A stretch of DNA of 64,000 nt. Origin: Hippopus hippopus. Taxonomy: Eukaryota > Mollusca > Bivalvia > Cardiida > Cardiidae. Numbering within the stretch: position 1 is the stretch's first letter; each line of letters starts with the position of its first letter. The DNA lies in assembly GCA_946811185.2 (NCBI GenBank), contig OX328109.1, forward strand, positions 14,048,255 to 14,112,254. The letters run 5' to 3'. The notes below the pieces were generated by a model. The model saw only the letters and a program-made list of their open reading frames with translations, searched no databases and had not been told where the DNA came from. The position numbers and the translations under genes were made by a program. Shown here piece after piece: positions 11,601-21,417 of this stretch.

Positions 11601-14600
11601 CTGTCTTCAGTAACAGTCTATCCGGATATATAACGGGTGATTCACGAGCCATCGATCTGTGAAGTTGAGCAACAAACACTGTCAGCCTCACATTTGCCTG
11701 AATACTTCACTCGTCTGTCTCTCAAATCAGCTATCGCGACAAACGCTAAAATTTCATCTCGATTCACCTTTCATACCAAGAAAGCATTTTTTCTTAAATT
11801 CTATCATAATGACACCAAGGAGGTATACCGCTGTGCTACAAAAACGTTATTGATCCGAAATTCAGCTATATGACACAACGAAGGTATTTCTCCTAAAGTA
11901 ATGTTTTCACAAAACGAAAGTATTTCTCATCAATTAAATGTCTTGACACAGCAACAGTGAATATTTTGTTACAACGACAGTATTTCATATAAGGTGAATG
12001 TTTTGGAACAACGACAGTGTTTCTCCTCAACCCTTTCCGAAACAACAAATTTCATACTCTTTCAAATTCAAAACATCTGCAAACGATAAACTTAGAATTG
12101 ATAGAACTGAGCTTAAGCCCTCGGATAGGGTAGAAAACATTGTGGTAAAAGGAGAAAATGCTGGTTACCAGCACTTTCTCCTTTTCCCATAATGTTTTCA
12201 AAAGCCTTCTTTCCCAGGGTTGTGAAAACCAGAGATTGTTTGGTATAGGGTTAATTAAATGATTGGAACAAAGACAGTATTTCTCCATGATTAAATGTTT
12301 TGGGACAACGACAGTACTTCCCCCTGAATTAATTTTAAAAAAATGATATTTTTTTGATACAACGACGGTATTTCTCCTCAATTTGAAAAAAAAAATGTAC
12401 TGACACAACGACGGTGTTTTCATTTACCCTTCACCTGCTAAATAAATGAAACAAATCTTTCAAGCCGATAGTAAAAACCAACATTTTGTTATTTCAAAGG
12501 CATTTTTCTAGAACAGATATCTCCGTATCGGACATTGATGATCCAAGATCAGACTGCACGTTCTGTGCAGTCTGATCTTGATCTACACTGTCCGCAAAGG
12601 GTCCTTGAGTCGCGCTTAGCAGCCTAGGGCTTAACTTTATTACCATGACACAAAGACACTATTCCTCTTCAATTTATTATGGCACAAATATAATACTTCT
12701 ATACCATTTTTACGTACATGTTCTGTGCAGTTTGATCTTGATCTACACTGTCTGCAAATGGCTCTTAAGTAGCGCTTAGCGGCCTAAGGACTAAGAAATT
12801 TAATTTCACGAATGTCAATGTTTCCATCAACAGGTCTAGAAAACCTCTACATTATTTTACGATCCACATCGGCACAGTTTGAGTTACGTATCGATCTCGA
12901 GGACTGGGATAACAACACAAGATATGCTGTCTATGACAACTTCTATATAACTGATGAAACAGATGGGTACAGACTTCATGTTGGAAGCTACACGGGTAAG
13001 TTTGTATAATATCAGTAATGCTCTGGCAAAAGGGGGCTTAATGCATCTCCGTGATGCATAATACCCATCAAAGCATAACATGATCATGGATCCATAAAAT
13101 GCATTTTGTCTAACAACCGACTGAATCATGAGGTAAACTGGTCCTTGTACATATAGCGAAAAGTTTCGACCAAGGTAAGCCTGCGCGGACTGCGCAGCCT
13201 GACCTAGGTCGATACTTTTCGCAGATGCAGATACAGACTGCGTGTTGGAAACTAGTCGGGTAGGTTTGTATTGTATCTTCATTACAGCCTGTTTGTGTTC
13301 ATGTGTGCTACATGTATCTGCATCAAGGGGTTACAGGCACTCGTCACAACTCGGCCGATTCCGTACCTACATCTAACCTTGTCTGTATAACTGTCGTTTC
13401 CATTTGAACTGCCAATCACGTGATCTTATACATGGCGGCGTCACTGTCAGTCGTTTAGCAACGACATAAACAACCTCGATGAAGTTATTCACATCTATCT
13501 GTCTGTCGGTGAAAACTTCAAACGCGATTGATAAACCAAAAAAAAAAAATGAATGTACGAACTGTATGTCAACTGAAATATTCGTAGTTAGAAAGATTTC
13601 GATAGAAAATTGAGACTCAAGTTTTCTTTTTTTTACGAGGAGCCTTACAATTTTGAGAACGATAAACCGGCGTATTTCCGGCGATGAAATGTACCGTGTA
13701 GGTGCGTATCAAGCTACCAGATACAGCCGAAGGACTTGATGGCTCCCATCACCCGAGGTATGCCGAATGGGGTTACAGGGTGAAATGAATAAAGCAAACA
13801 AGGTGACATAACGGTGGATCGTAATGTAATTATGTTGAACTGCAGTGGAACCGTGACTACCTACTATTTTAATTTCAATTCTTGATAAAGATTCGAAGAC
13901 TAGCCATGGCTCGTATGGATATGATTGACTGAGAAAGACCACTGCAGTCAATTAGATGACTAGTTCTAGAATTTAGATATAGAAGAATATTTGAAATAGT
14001 GGGAGAACATTTTGGGGAAGATTTATTGGAAGACAATCTTGAAGTGTTGTGTCTGTGGTTGTGAGGTAGAGCGTCGGTCTCGTAACCATAGGGTCCTGAG
14101 TTCGATACCCGGGAGCGTGTGTCAACCTTGGGATTTTCAGTGGCTCTCACATTCGTCGCGAGTACTGGTGTAGTTCCCAGGAAGCAGAATCGAGAGAGAT
14201 TAGTATAAGTTGTAAGAACTTGGTTCTCAATCCATGTAAAATAATATGAGGTTATTTAACATGCTTGGGTACAATACTGACTTCTATTGGATGAGTACAC
14301 TGCAGAACCAGTCTATATTTTGGACGAGGCGACGAGCAACATAAGTGAAGACTGTGTAATAATATTACGCTACAGCACTTTTCTTACAGGTACCGCAGGG
14401 GACTCACTACATGACATCAACGAGCAACATAAATGAAGAACGTGTTATGATGTCACGTCAAGGCACTTTTCTTGCAGGTATCGCAGGAGACTCACTACAT
14501 GACGTCAATGAGCAACATAAATGAAGAATGTGTTATAATGTAACTTCACGGCACTTTTCTTGCAGGTACCGATGGAGACTCACTACATGACGTCAACGAG

Positions 14601-16040
14601 CAACATAAATGAAGAATGTGTTATAATGTTACGTCATGGCACTTTTCTTACAGGTACCGCAGGGGACTCCCCTCAGTGACATCAACGAGCAACATAAATG
14701 AAGACTGTTTTATAATATTACGCCATGGCACTTTTCTTACAGGTACCGCAGGGGACTCACTGCATGACGTCAACGAGCAACATACATGAAGAATGAGTTA
14801 TAATGTTACGTCACGGCACTTTTCCTACAGGTACTGCAGGAGACTCACAACATGACAACAACGAGCAACATACATGAAGAATGTGTTATAATGTTACGTC
14901 ACGGCACTTTTCCTACAGGCACTGCAAGAGACTCACTACATGACAACAACGAGCAACATACATGAAGAATGAGTTAAAATGTTACGTCACGGCACAACAT
15001 GACAACAACAAGCAATGTAAGTGAAGAATGTTATAATGTTCCGTCAAGGCATTTTTCTTACAGGTACTGCCGGAGACTCACAACATGACGACAATAAGCA
15101 ACACTAATTAAGAATTAGTTATAATGTTACGTCACGGCACTTTTCCTACAGTTACTGCAGGAGACTCAGAACATTACGACAACGAGCAACATGCATAAAG
15201 AATATTTTATAATGTTACGTCACGGCACTTTTCTCACAGGTAATGTTGGAGACTCACTAAATGACGACAACGAGCAACATAACGGTAGAATGTATTATAA
15301 TGTTACGTCACGGCACTTTTCTCACAGGTACCACAGGGGACTCAATACATGACGTAAACGAGCAACAAAAATGAAGAATGTGTTATAATTTTACGTCAAG
15401 GCACTTTTCTTACAGATACCGCAGGGGACTCACTACATGACGTCAACGAGCAACATAAATGAAGAATGTGTTATGTTACGTCACGCCACTTATCTTACAG
15501 GTACCGCAGGGGACTCACTACATGACATCAACGAGCAACATAAATGAAGAATGTGTTATAATGTTACGTTACGGCACTTTTCTTACAGGTATCGCAGGGG
15601 ACTCACTACGTGATGTTTACGAGCATCATAACGGTAGAAAGTGTTATTACGTTACGTCACGGCACTTTTCTTAGAGGAACTGTAGGGGACTTACTAAATG
15701 ACAATGTTCAACGAGCCCTATAAATGAAGAATGTTTTATAATGTTACGTCACGGCACTTTTCTTACAGGTACCGCAGGTGACTCACTACATGACATCAAC
15801 GAGCAACATAACGGTAGAATGTTCAGCACAAAAGACCGTGATAATGACCGGTACGAGTACAGCTGCTCACAGCGGTTTAGGGGCAGCTGGTGGTATGACG
15901 ACTGTTTCAGAGCAAATTTGAACGGAGAATATATCAATGGTAGTTTGGCGGATAATTTTGGGAAAGGACTAGTGTGGCATGCTTGGAAGGGGTTTTATTA
16001 CTCCCTAAAGAGCACAAGTATGAAAATACGAGAGACATAA
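1748..16040 (+). CDS. PAN-sushi-like-fibrinogen domain lectin (FREP-type), complete gene 1
   Basis: Six exons: 1748-2107, 8077-8218, 9594-9709, 11349-11445, 12834-12995, 15769-16040. Together they are 1149 nt, or 382 residues plus stop, and all phases agree (0,1,0,1,1). Order: hydrophobic N-terminus (probable signal peptide), PAN/apple-like domain (about residues 40-120), short sushi-like segment (121-167), then a full FReD (about 169-382). The FReD keeps four cysteines (CKDI, IIC, YSC, DDC), the VFQRR..GS and GFG..NGEFWLG signatures, the DRDND calcium site and WWYDDC. Known FReD proteins such as ficolins, tachylectins and mollusc FREPs bind acetylated or microbial sugars outside the cell; an immune-lectin role here is inferred from family. 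Introns are filled with MITEs. The ATG at 1748 was chosen because it follows the TATA-like box; ATG 1766 is the alternative. Confidence 0.88.
2222..2335 (+). mobile_element. MITE-E, left half
   Basis: Matches the left arm of the family (ctctttac, tgtccaaactgaaagc, cagacgacaaat) and stops at aaaatgctgg. Confidence 0.7.
2612..2705 (-). mobile_element. MITE-E fragment
   Basis: Shares the ccacacaatcc outer arm and the gaaaatgctggtaaccagca core, then breaks off. Confidence 0.65.
2890..3080 (+). mobile_element. SINE-4 (tRNA-headed)
   Basis: The tRNA-like head includes a B-box-like gagttcgattccc. The body gcgcgagtactggtg ... agattagtataagttgtaag is shared with the copy at 14045. Confidence 0.75.
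4078..4185 (+). mobile_element. MITE-D fragment
   Basis: Core aagatcagattgcatg with inverted partner, followed by the outer arm ttgagtcgcgctcagcagcc. Confidence 0.65.
4246..4280. repeat. (AG)n microsatellite
   Basis: About 17 uninterrupted AG units. Confidence 0.98.
4520..4795 (+). mobile_element. SINE-2, full length
   Basis: The tRNA head has A-box tggctcagtgg and B-box gagttcgatacc. The body includes gaaagaaagttgtgttagta, and the tail is (aacc)n. It is inserted in the 3326-6824 element. Confidence 0.85.
6850..7680 (+). pseudogene. Broken Tc1-like transposase (DD34E type)
   Basis: Conceptual translation across several frames gives a Tc1-family order: [18 protein letters not shown] (helix-turn-helix), [45 protein letters not shown] and SPDLNPIEH. 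The catalytic acidic residues are recognisable ([19 protein letters not shown]), but frameshifts occur near 6970-7010 and 7130-7250 and a stop follows NPIEHM. It starts right after the 3326-6824 TIR element, whose mobilisation it need not explain. Confidence 0.85.
7720..8070. other. AT-rich intron stretch, no gene
   Basis: Poly-A and (taa)n runs plus a C10 homopolymer; nothing recognisable before the exon 2 acceptor. Confidence 0.6.
8077..8218 (+). CDS. Gene 1 exon 2: sushi-like segment
   Basis: Acceptor ttttttagag|TGT keeps phase 0 with exon 1; donor atcg|gtagag gives phase 1. It encodes CGYPLVG, then GSKVVYSYS, then IICDSSGDW, recalling a CCP/sushi module but with fewer cysteines than the usual four. 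It may be a degenerate sushi or a linker. A tetranucleotide array starts about 20 bp after the donor. Confidence 0.65.
8240..8562. repeat. Imperfect (TTTC)/(TGTC) array
   Basis: Compound pyrimidine-rich tetranucleotide repeat. It is open in all three forward frames and yields spurious Ser/Phe/Leu-rich ORFs. Confidence 0.95.
8597..8632. repeat. (AG)n microsatellite
   Basis: About 18 AG units, purine-rich, just downstream of the pyrimidine-rich array. Confidence 0.97.
8729..8895 (+). mobile_element. SINE-2, 5'-truncated
   Basis: Matches the SINE-2 body from gcctctcacctctgctg to agtggcgttaaa; no tRNA head. Confidence 0.85.
8933..9195 (+). mobile_element. MITE-A
   Basis: Complete, with termini gccatgctctgtgaaaag and cacagcatggctcat. 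It abuts the MITE-C that follows. Confidence 0.85.
9197..9572. mobile_element. MITE-C, full length, next to exon 3
   Basis: Termini aaaggcccagtaaaggcc and ttggcctttattgttac, with internal inverted arms gttagtcgctggcag / ctgtcaacgactaat. A copy lies at the same exon-flanking position in gene 2 (62978-63330). Confidence 0.85.
9594..9709 (+). CDS. Gene 1 exon 3: FReD start
   Basis: Acceptor ttggcag|gt (phase 1) and donor ctg|gtaagt (phase 0). It encodes the opening CKDI, SGYY and TIICEFD of the fibrinogen domain. A MITE-C ends 21 bases upstream of the acceptor. Confidence 0.9.
9823..10085 (-). mobile_element. MITE-A (first of a head-to-tail pair)
   Basis: Termini gagccatgctctggtaatg and agagcatggctcat. 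Confidence 0.85.
10086..10349 (-). mobile_element. MITE-A (second of the pair)
   Basis: Begins directly at the end of the previous copy with gagtcatgctctggc and ends cgagcatggctcat. Inner stem sequences differ slightly between the two copies. Confidence 0.85.
10350..10855. other. Intron stretch without recognised feature
   Basis: Poly-T then unremarkable non-coding sequence; no exon needed by gene 1 here. Confidence 0.5.
10858..11045 (-). mobile_element. MITE-D
   Basis: Starts ggctgctaagcgcgactcac, has core gatcagactgcacagaacgt with inverted partner, and fades near 11045. Confidence 0.75.
11100..11300 (+). mobile_element. MITE-E
   Basis: Left arm acagatgacaaaattttaga and core gaaaatgctggttaccagca; ends about 50 bp before exon 4. 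Confidence 0.75.
11349..11445 (+). CDS. Gene 1 exon 4: FReD core
   Basis: Acceptor gacgtag|gta and donor cttg|gtaaga. It encodes [16 protein letters not shown] followed by [12 protein letters not shown], near-consensus for the family. Using gtag rather than the next cag restores the expected VFQ residues. Confidence 0.93.
11780..12425 (+). repeat. Degenerate ~40-bp tandem repeat
   Basis: Repeated motif acaacgacagtatttctcct ... aatgttttg, about ten loose copies. It is interrupted by the MITE-E at 12030-12257, so the array predates that insertion. Confidence 0.75.
12030..12257 (+). mobile_element. MITE-E inside the 40-bp array
   Basis: Ends aaccctttccgaaacaac and gtttggtatagggttaa; core gaaaatgctggttaccagc. 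Confidence 0.85.
12427..12640 (+). mobile_element. MITE-D, full length
   Basis: Runs from cacctgctaaataaatgaaa through core gatcagactgcacgttctgt to ttgagtcgcgcttagcagcc. A second half copy (right arm) lies at 12715-12795. Confidence 0.85.
12834..12995 (+). CDS. Gene 1 exon 5: FReD
   Basis: Acceptor caacag|gt and donor acgg|gtaagt, phase 1 at both ends. It encodes GLENLY, the [12 protein letters not shown] strand and YDNFYI. Nearly identical at DNA level to gene 2 exon 56411-56572. Confidence 0.95.
13016..13226 (-). mobile_element. MITE-A between duplicated exon-5 ends
   Basis: The element lacks one tip. Before it lies the real end of exon 5 and its donor (12970-13010); after it (13227-13275) is a second copy of the same ~40 bp, including agactgcgtgttggaaac and gggtaggtttgt. 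The same arrangement exists in gene 2 at 56125-56440. Confidence 0.8.
13280..14040. other. Intron stretch without recognised feature
   Basis: No exon needed by gene 1, no known repeat; short poly-A and poly-T runs only. Confidence 0.5.
14045..14250 (+). mobile_element. SINE-4
   Basis: Head gtggttgtgaggtagagcg, B-box gagttcgatacccggg, and the body and agattagtataagttgtaag tail shared with the 2890 copy. Confidence 0.75.
14325..15768 (+). repeat. Minisatellite of ~87-bp units carrying a 3' splice site and exon start
   Basis: About 15 units precede the real exon 6. A typical unit holds ttatgttacgtcacggcac, then cttttcttacag, then about 35 nt like the beginning of exon 6 (gtaccgcaggggactcact), then gagcaacataaatgaagaat. 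AG acceptors occur near 14396, 14479, 14565, 14656, 14742, 14830, 14920, 15063, 15151, 15239, 15326, 15414, 15499 and 15586; one further copy, near 15670, is changed to tagag. In most units the exon-like part reaches an in-frame TGA about 15 codons in. Units near 15280 and 15630 keep cataacggtagaa like the true exon. Confidence 0.92.
15769..16040 (+). CDS. Gene 1 exon 6: FReD C-terminus and stop
   Basis: Acceptor cttacag|gt follows the last unit of the 87-bp minisatellite. It encodes [24 protein letters not shown] and a short tail, then TAA. The DRDND stretch matches the FReD calcium site. Only this copy of the repeated acceptor leads into an open exon. Confidence 0.93.
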
Positions 16041-16067
16041 TGATTTCGTGTTGATGTTACTTACTAA

Positions 16068-16301
16068 TGTGGCAAAAGGGGGCTAAATGCATCTCCGGGA
16101 TGCGTTATACTAAGCAAGACATTATCTAATTCTGTATCCATAAAGTCAATTTTTTCAAACAACCTACTGAATCATGAGGAAGAAGTATCCTCTGGCACGC
16201 AGAAAATTTAAAGATAGCGAAAAGTTTCGGAGACTGCGCAGGCTGGCATGGGTCGATACTTTTCGCATTTGCATTGAGCCCCCTTTTACAGAGCATAATT
16301 C
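16068..16301 (-). mobile_element. MITE-A in gene 1 3' flank
   Basis: Begins about 28 bases after the gene 1 stop codon and so probably lies in the 3' UTR. No AATAAA is seen between the stop and this element. Confidence 0.75.
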
Positions 16302-16368
16302 AAATATATTTCCCTTAACCCTTAGACTTTCTCATAGTAAAACACAAGTCAACATAAATATAGTATAT

Positions 16369-16619
16369 GAGCCATGCTCTGTGAAAAGGGGGCTTAATGC
16401 ATCTGCGAAAGGTATCGACCCAGGTGAGCCTGCGCACTCCGCGCAGGCTGACCTGGGCCGAAACTTTTCGCTACAGGTCAATTTTCTGTATGTCAAAGGA
16501 CCAGTCTACCTCGTGATTAGGTAGGTTAAAAAAAAGGAGCTGTTATAGATCCATAACTATGTGATGGCTTGCTTGGTATAATGCATCACGACGATGCACG
16601 AAGCCAGAGCACGGCTCAT
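16369..16619 (+). mobile_element. MITE-A
   Basis: Termini gagccatgctctgtgaaaag and ccagagcacggctcata. Confidence 0.85.
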
Positions 16620-17344
16620 ATACTTATTTGAAATGGTAACGTGGTATGGAGCACTTGAGAGAGCAAGCGTATATACCTACAAATACATTACATACATCAC
16701 CAAAGTACCATAAACACATATATGTAGTGATACACCGATTCTTGTTTAACCTGGCCGAACTTGAAGAACTAAACCTGTCCTCCTAAATATTGTCAACAAC
16801 AACAACAACCAACAACAAAAACCTTTGTTGCGCAAAAAGACATGCTAGTATGACTGCGACACAAATATATGAATACATATGACACATGGACATTCTTCGA
16901 TTTACAGCTCAATCCAGTATGTATAATACATGACTATATGTAATACCACATGTATTAATAATGAAATGGTGATTTCTGTCTCTTTCAACAGTATTTTGAC
17001 CGTATGAGCTTTGTTCATTACATTTATGAATTATTCTATGGCCGACTCGCCCAGGAAAAACCAGAGATAAAAACTACATGTAGAAAAAACTCTGGAAACC
17101 TGTGCCCATTTGTCAAGTCTAGTGCCATGGAATGTTGGGCCTCATTCAATGAATTAGATTTTAAGCTACCGAAAACAAATGAATTGTATATGACAATAAC
17201 AACGCCCGTGGAAATCAAATGATTTCTTTTGGAAATGGTACTACTGTATCGATGGTATTCTTACAAGGAATTAGCGACAGTGCTTCAGAGTTACAGTGCT
17301 AAACCATGTACAGCTAGGTACGCACGCTTACTTTCACAAAAGAA
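16620..17344. other. Non-coding stretch, one weak candidate exon
   Basis: An acceptor-like ctctttcaacag at about 16981-16992 is followed by an open frame to 17222 with no recognisable domain. Both strands are open there, so it is not called as a gene. Confidence 0.3.
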
Positions 17345-18490
17345 AACAAGAGGGCCATGATGGCCCTGAAGTCGCTCACCGGAGTCTTTTGACCAAACAT
17401 GACCCATTTTCAATCTCTTTTGAGATATCATGACAAACATTCTACTGAGCTTTTATAATTATTGGACTGAAAATTTGGCCTCTAGCATGTACACAGGCTT
17501 TTTCTAGAATTTCTCTCAGTGACCTACTTTTTAGCCAACCATAGCCAATTTTCCCATTGTAGATATTATCAAAACAAAGATCCTGACCACCTTTCATAAG
17601 TATTGGACAGAAAGTGCGGCCTATAGAGCATATACAAGCTTTTTCTAAGATTTGACCTAATGACCTAGTTTTTGACCCAACATGACCGATTTTCGAAGTC
17701 GTTTGAGATGTCATGAAGACAAACATTCTGACCAAGTTTCATGAGTTTTTGACTCAAAATGTTGCCTCTAGAGCGTACACAATGTTTTTCTAAGATTTGA
17801 CCTAGTGACATAATTTTGACCAAACATGAACAATTTTTGAACTCTTCCGAGATATAATCAAGTCAAACATTATGACCAACTTTCAAGAGTATTGGACTGA
17901 AAATGTGGCCTCTAGAGCGTACACAAGGTTTTTCTAAAATTTGACCTGGTGACCTAGTTTTTGACCCGACGTGACCCATTTTCGAACTCGTCCGAGATAC
18001 CATCAAGACAATGGTTGTATGGTGTTTTAACGCCGTTTTCAACATTATTTCAGTTATATCGCGGCGGCCAGTGCACCTATCCATGCTTTCCTGGAGTCTT
18101 TTACCAGTACTCCGCACAATCTTCTTTCCAAGCCACTGGCTGCTTTCCCACATAATCATCGTCGAGACAATGGTCAGCGGTGGGAGAGGAATGAATCCTG
18201 TCGCAGTGACTATCATCAATCCTCGGAAAGAAATTGGCCGAGCCAGGGGTCGTAGCCAGGGATCGAACCCTGGACCCCTTGTTCTCAAGTCCTGCACGCT
18301 ACCGACTGAGCTACCGGGGCTCGGCATCATCAAGACAAACATTCTGACCAAGTTTCATGAGTATCTGACTGAAAATGTGGCCTCTAGAGCGTACACAAGG
18401 TAAAAGTTGACGACGGACGACGCACAACGGACGCCGGGCACAGCACGATCAAAAAGCTCACCTTGAGCACTTCGTGCTCAGGTGAGCTAA
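17345..18490. mobile_element. Interspersed element with ~120-bp internal repeats, split by a SINE
   Basis: Starts aacaagagggccatgatggc and ends in the hairpin agctcaccttgagcac / gtgctcaggtgagct. Inside are four or five copies of tgacctagtttttgacc ... gaccaagtttcatgag ... ggcctctagagcgtacacaa. It has no coding capacity. Similar repeats are common in mollusc genomes, as far as I recall. Confidence 0.75.
18010..18326 (-). mobile_element. SINE-1, full length, with target-site duplication
   Basis: Antisense tRNA head (ggtagctcagtcggtagcg as read on the minus strand) with B-box-like ggttcgatccc, body, and gttgaaaacggcgttaaaac tail. Flanked by the direct repeat catcaagacaa at 18001 and 18329, inside the element at 17345-18490. 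Confidence 0.9.
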
Positions 18491-18499
18491 AAACGTCTG

Positions 18500-19120
18500 T
18501 ACGCGTTGCCCTCTCAAAGCTGATTCAACCTTGTACCCACTACAAGTACAACATGCTTATCATAAATCCCGTGCTTCATACCCTACAGGTACATATCGAA
18601 GCGTCATCGAAAAAGGGAAAATAATTTGCTCCTAATTTGTTCCTCAAACGTAGGAAATTTCATTTCACGTATATAGTAAGATCTTACGTATATCGAATGT
18701 GCTTCAATTCGAAGATGTCGGTCCACCCGTTAATGTACCAGTCATTCTTCCAGGCACTCATAAAAACTAAATACAACGTCTGCGATGGACATATAATTAA
18801 CTGGCAGGAAGGAAAATTTCAACAGTAAAGAAAATATTGTAATCGAAAGATTTTTGAAAACACGAGTTTGCTTGGTAAATCGTAGTTAAACGTAGAAAGG
18901 GTAGCCACCCAGAGTATTGAATTCCATTATCGTTTATGTAATTTATGTCTCCGTAGAAATCCTCGTTTGATTCAGGAAGAACTTAATTTTCTCTTGGCTT
19001 GTCCTCTTGGGCGTTTCCCACCATAAAAACCGAACAAAAGTATTATTCTACATTTGGTAGCAGATTTTACAGAAACACAAATTACATGTAGTTCTTGTTT
19101 AGTTTTCTTACAAGAACCCT
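18500..19120. other. Non-coding stretch
   Basis: Short open frame near 18640-18830 without recognisable domain or ATG; nothing else seen. Confidence 0.4.
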
Positions 19121-19123
19121 CTA

Positions 19124-19352
19124 ACCCTTCACCACACAACCCATACTCTGGAAGACCCTGAGAAAGACAGCATTTCGAAAACATTGTGGGAAAAGGAGAA
19201 AATGCTGGTGGTAACCAGCATTTTCTCCTTTTCCCACGATGTTTTCTACCCTTTCAAAGACAAGTACCATCATTTGTATAACATATGGTTTGTCGTCTGC
19301 AAAGCCTATCCATTTGAAAGGGTCTTAAATTTTTGTGTAGGGGTAAATGGTT
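19124..19352 (-). mobile_element. MITE-E
   Basis: Core gaaaatgctggtggtaaccag, with a 3-bp insertion in the palindrome centre, and outer arms aacccttcaccacacaa / gtaggggtaaatggttaa. Confidence 0.85.
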
Positions 19353-20550
19353 AAAAGAAAGCAATATTTTTATGATACTAGTAAATAGAAAATTGACTTG
19401 TTTTGCACAGCTATGTTTTACATTTATTCCATGTCAACCTATATGCTAATCATTCAACAATGTATATAGGTTGTATTGCTCTAATACAGAGCCAATGGCC
19501 TATGTAACTTAATTTCATTTCAGTAATTTAATTTCAGTATTTCTCCCCAACTGCATACGTTACCTTAAATGTCAGATTCGTTTGATAAAAAAAAATATTA
19601 TTTACATGAACTATACTGATAAAGGGTTCAACTGTTCTTATATTCAACTGATAGTGTGATAGGTTATTTTTTGTAAGATGTACGTGAGAGATTGTGAGTG
19701 TGTCACGTGTCATTTACATTCTTTGTATTATTATGTTGTATGACGAAAAACTTTAAGTCAAATAAATTCATTCATTCTTAATAAACATGTCTGTCTGTAT
19801 GTCCGTCTGTCCACCCGTTCGTCCTTCCGTCTGTCTGTTTATTTATCAACTTCCAAAGGCACAAAAAAGAACCGATGGCTGATGGACTTTAGATCGAAAT
19901 AAACATGTTTGTCTGTCTGTCATACATTAAAATCAAAGAAGCCAGCAAAGCTTAAAAAAATATCAATTGTGTGTCAAATAGTGTAGACTAAGATCTGACT
20001 GCACAGACGTGTCGTTTGATCTTGTGGGCACCACTCGCACAGAACGTCAGAAAACCGGGTATTCATTAGTACCCCTCAGAGGGCGACAGCGCTGTTTAAT
20101 AATATAAATTGGGTTTAATAATCGAAATATGTATATGGTGTCGTTTTGGTCCAGTGACTCAGTTAAAAGCATCCTATCTAGTGCTGACTTTCGAACAGAA
20201 GAAGAATATCACATTGTGAAGTGTAGAGTAAAGATCATTAATTTTTGTGAAGTTTTTAAATTGATGTTTTGTGTATTTTTTATTGTTATAAGTGATATTC
20301 AAGACTCCATATACCAGTGAATATCTCTCGATTGCAGTGCTTAGAATACCTACATATTTTTTGCAGTGTTATAAATTGAATATATAAGAATAGTCATTCA
20401 GTTCTAAGGGGTACTTTTTCATTTTCATTTTTTATTAAACTAGGTTACCCTACCGACTCTACTTCATGTATATTGACCTTGTTTTACTTCTAGAAAACTA
20501 TTTCGCATTTTTTTACAATTTACATTGACTAAGTTAGGGACAAAACGCAA
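19353..20550. other. AT-rich intergenic stretch
   Basis: Short tgtctgtctg runs near 19790-19915 and a MITE-D core remnant near 19985-20030. No gene seen. Confidence 0.5.
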
Positions 20551-20556
20551 TTCTTG

Positions 20557-20806
20557 TAGGGTTTACACTTTTACACTTTTCCAAACAATCCCGACGGTTA
20601 ACGACCTAAGGTAAAAATGCTTCTGGAAACATTGTAGAAAAAGAAGAAAATGCTGGTTACCAGCATTTTCTTCTTTTCCCACAATGCTTTCTGCTATATC
20701 AAAAACGAATACATGTACTAGTATCTTAATTTTAGCTACATTTGATGTGTCGTCTACAAGTACTTTCAATTTGGACAATTCTGAAATTTTGTCTTGTAGC
20801 AAAGCT
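20557..20806 (-). mobile_element. MITE-E
   Basis: Core gaagaaaatgctggttacca and outer arms around ccaaacaatcccgac. Confidence 0.8.
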
Positions 20807-20895
20807 GTAATCTTTATTGCTCTCTATCACCATTTCCGTAACCCTTCTGTCTTGTTATCTTCCTTTCTTCTTCGTCTTGCTTAACTTTTATATAT

Positions 20896-21105
20896 GAGCC
20901 CATGTGCTCTGGCAAAAGGGGGCTTAATGCATCTCCGTAATGCATTATACCAAGCAAGTTATCGCATGATTATGAATCCATTAAAGTCATTATGTCCTAC
21001 AACCAACTGAATAACGAGGTAGAATGGTTCTTGAGCATGCAGAAAAAAGGACCAATAGCGAAAGGCTTGGGCCCAGATCAGCCTGCGCGGACTGCTATTG
21101 ACGGT
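20896..21105 (-). mobile_element. MITE-A, truncated in the stem
   Basis: Left end gagcccatgtgctctggcaa; stops after cctgcgcggactgc. A separate right-end fragment lies at 21166-21240. Confidence 0.75.
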
Positions 21106-21417
21106 CGTACTTATCACCTATTCCAGCTATTGTATTCAGTCTGGATTCCAATATAGAACTGTATGAGCCATGCTATATGATTATGTGATGGCTTGCTAGG
21201 TATAATGCATCACGGAGATGTATTATGCCCTCTTTTGACTCACATAGACTTTTAATGTAAATGGTCCTTGGTCTTATTACTAAAACGTTTGCAAAGGCAC
21301 GTTACGTCTTTACTTAGCCTGTAAAGAAGTCTATTCAGCAAGCCGACCATATTTTGGCAAACCTTATTGGTATACTTTTAGTAATTCAACCAAACTGTCC
21401 CGTAAACATGTACGTAT

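Noticed and set aside
14325..15768. CRISPR-like regular spacing
   Set aside because: No unique spacers; units are contiguous copies of an intron-exon junction in a eukaryotic gene.
17004..17222. Possible terminal exon after ctctttcaacag
   Set aside because: No recognisable domain, an antisense ORF of similar length, and no partner exon in phase.
18637..18828. Short ORF ending in NWQEGKFQQ
   Set aside because: No ATG at its start, stop just upstream in frame, no similarity recognised.
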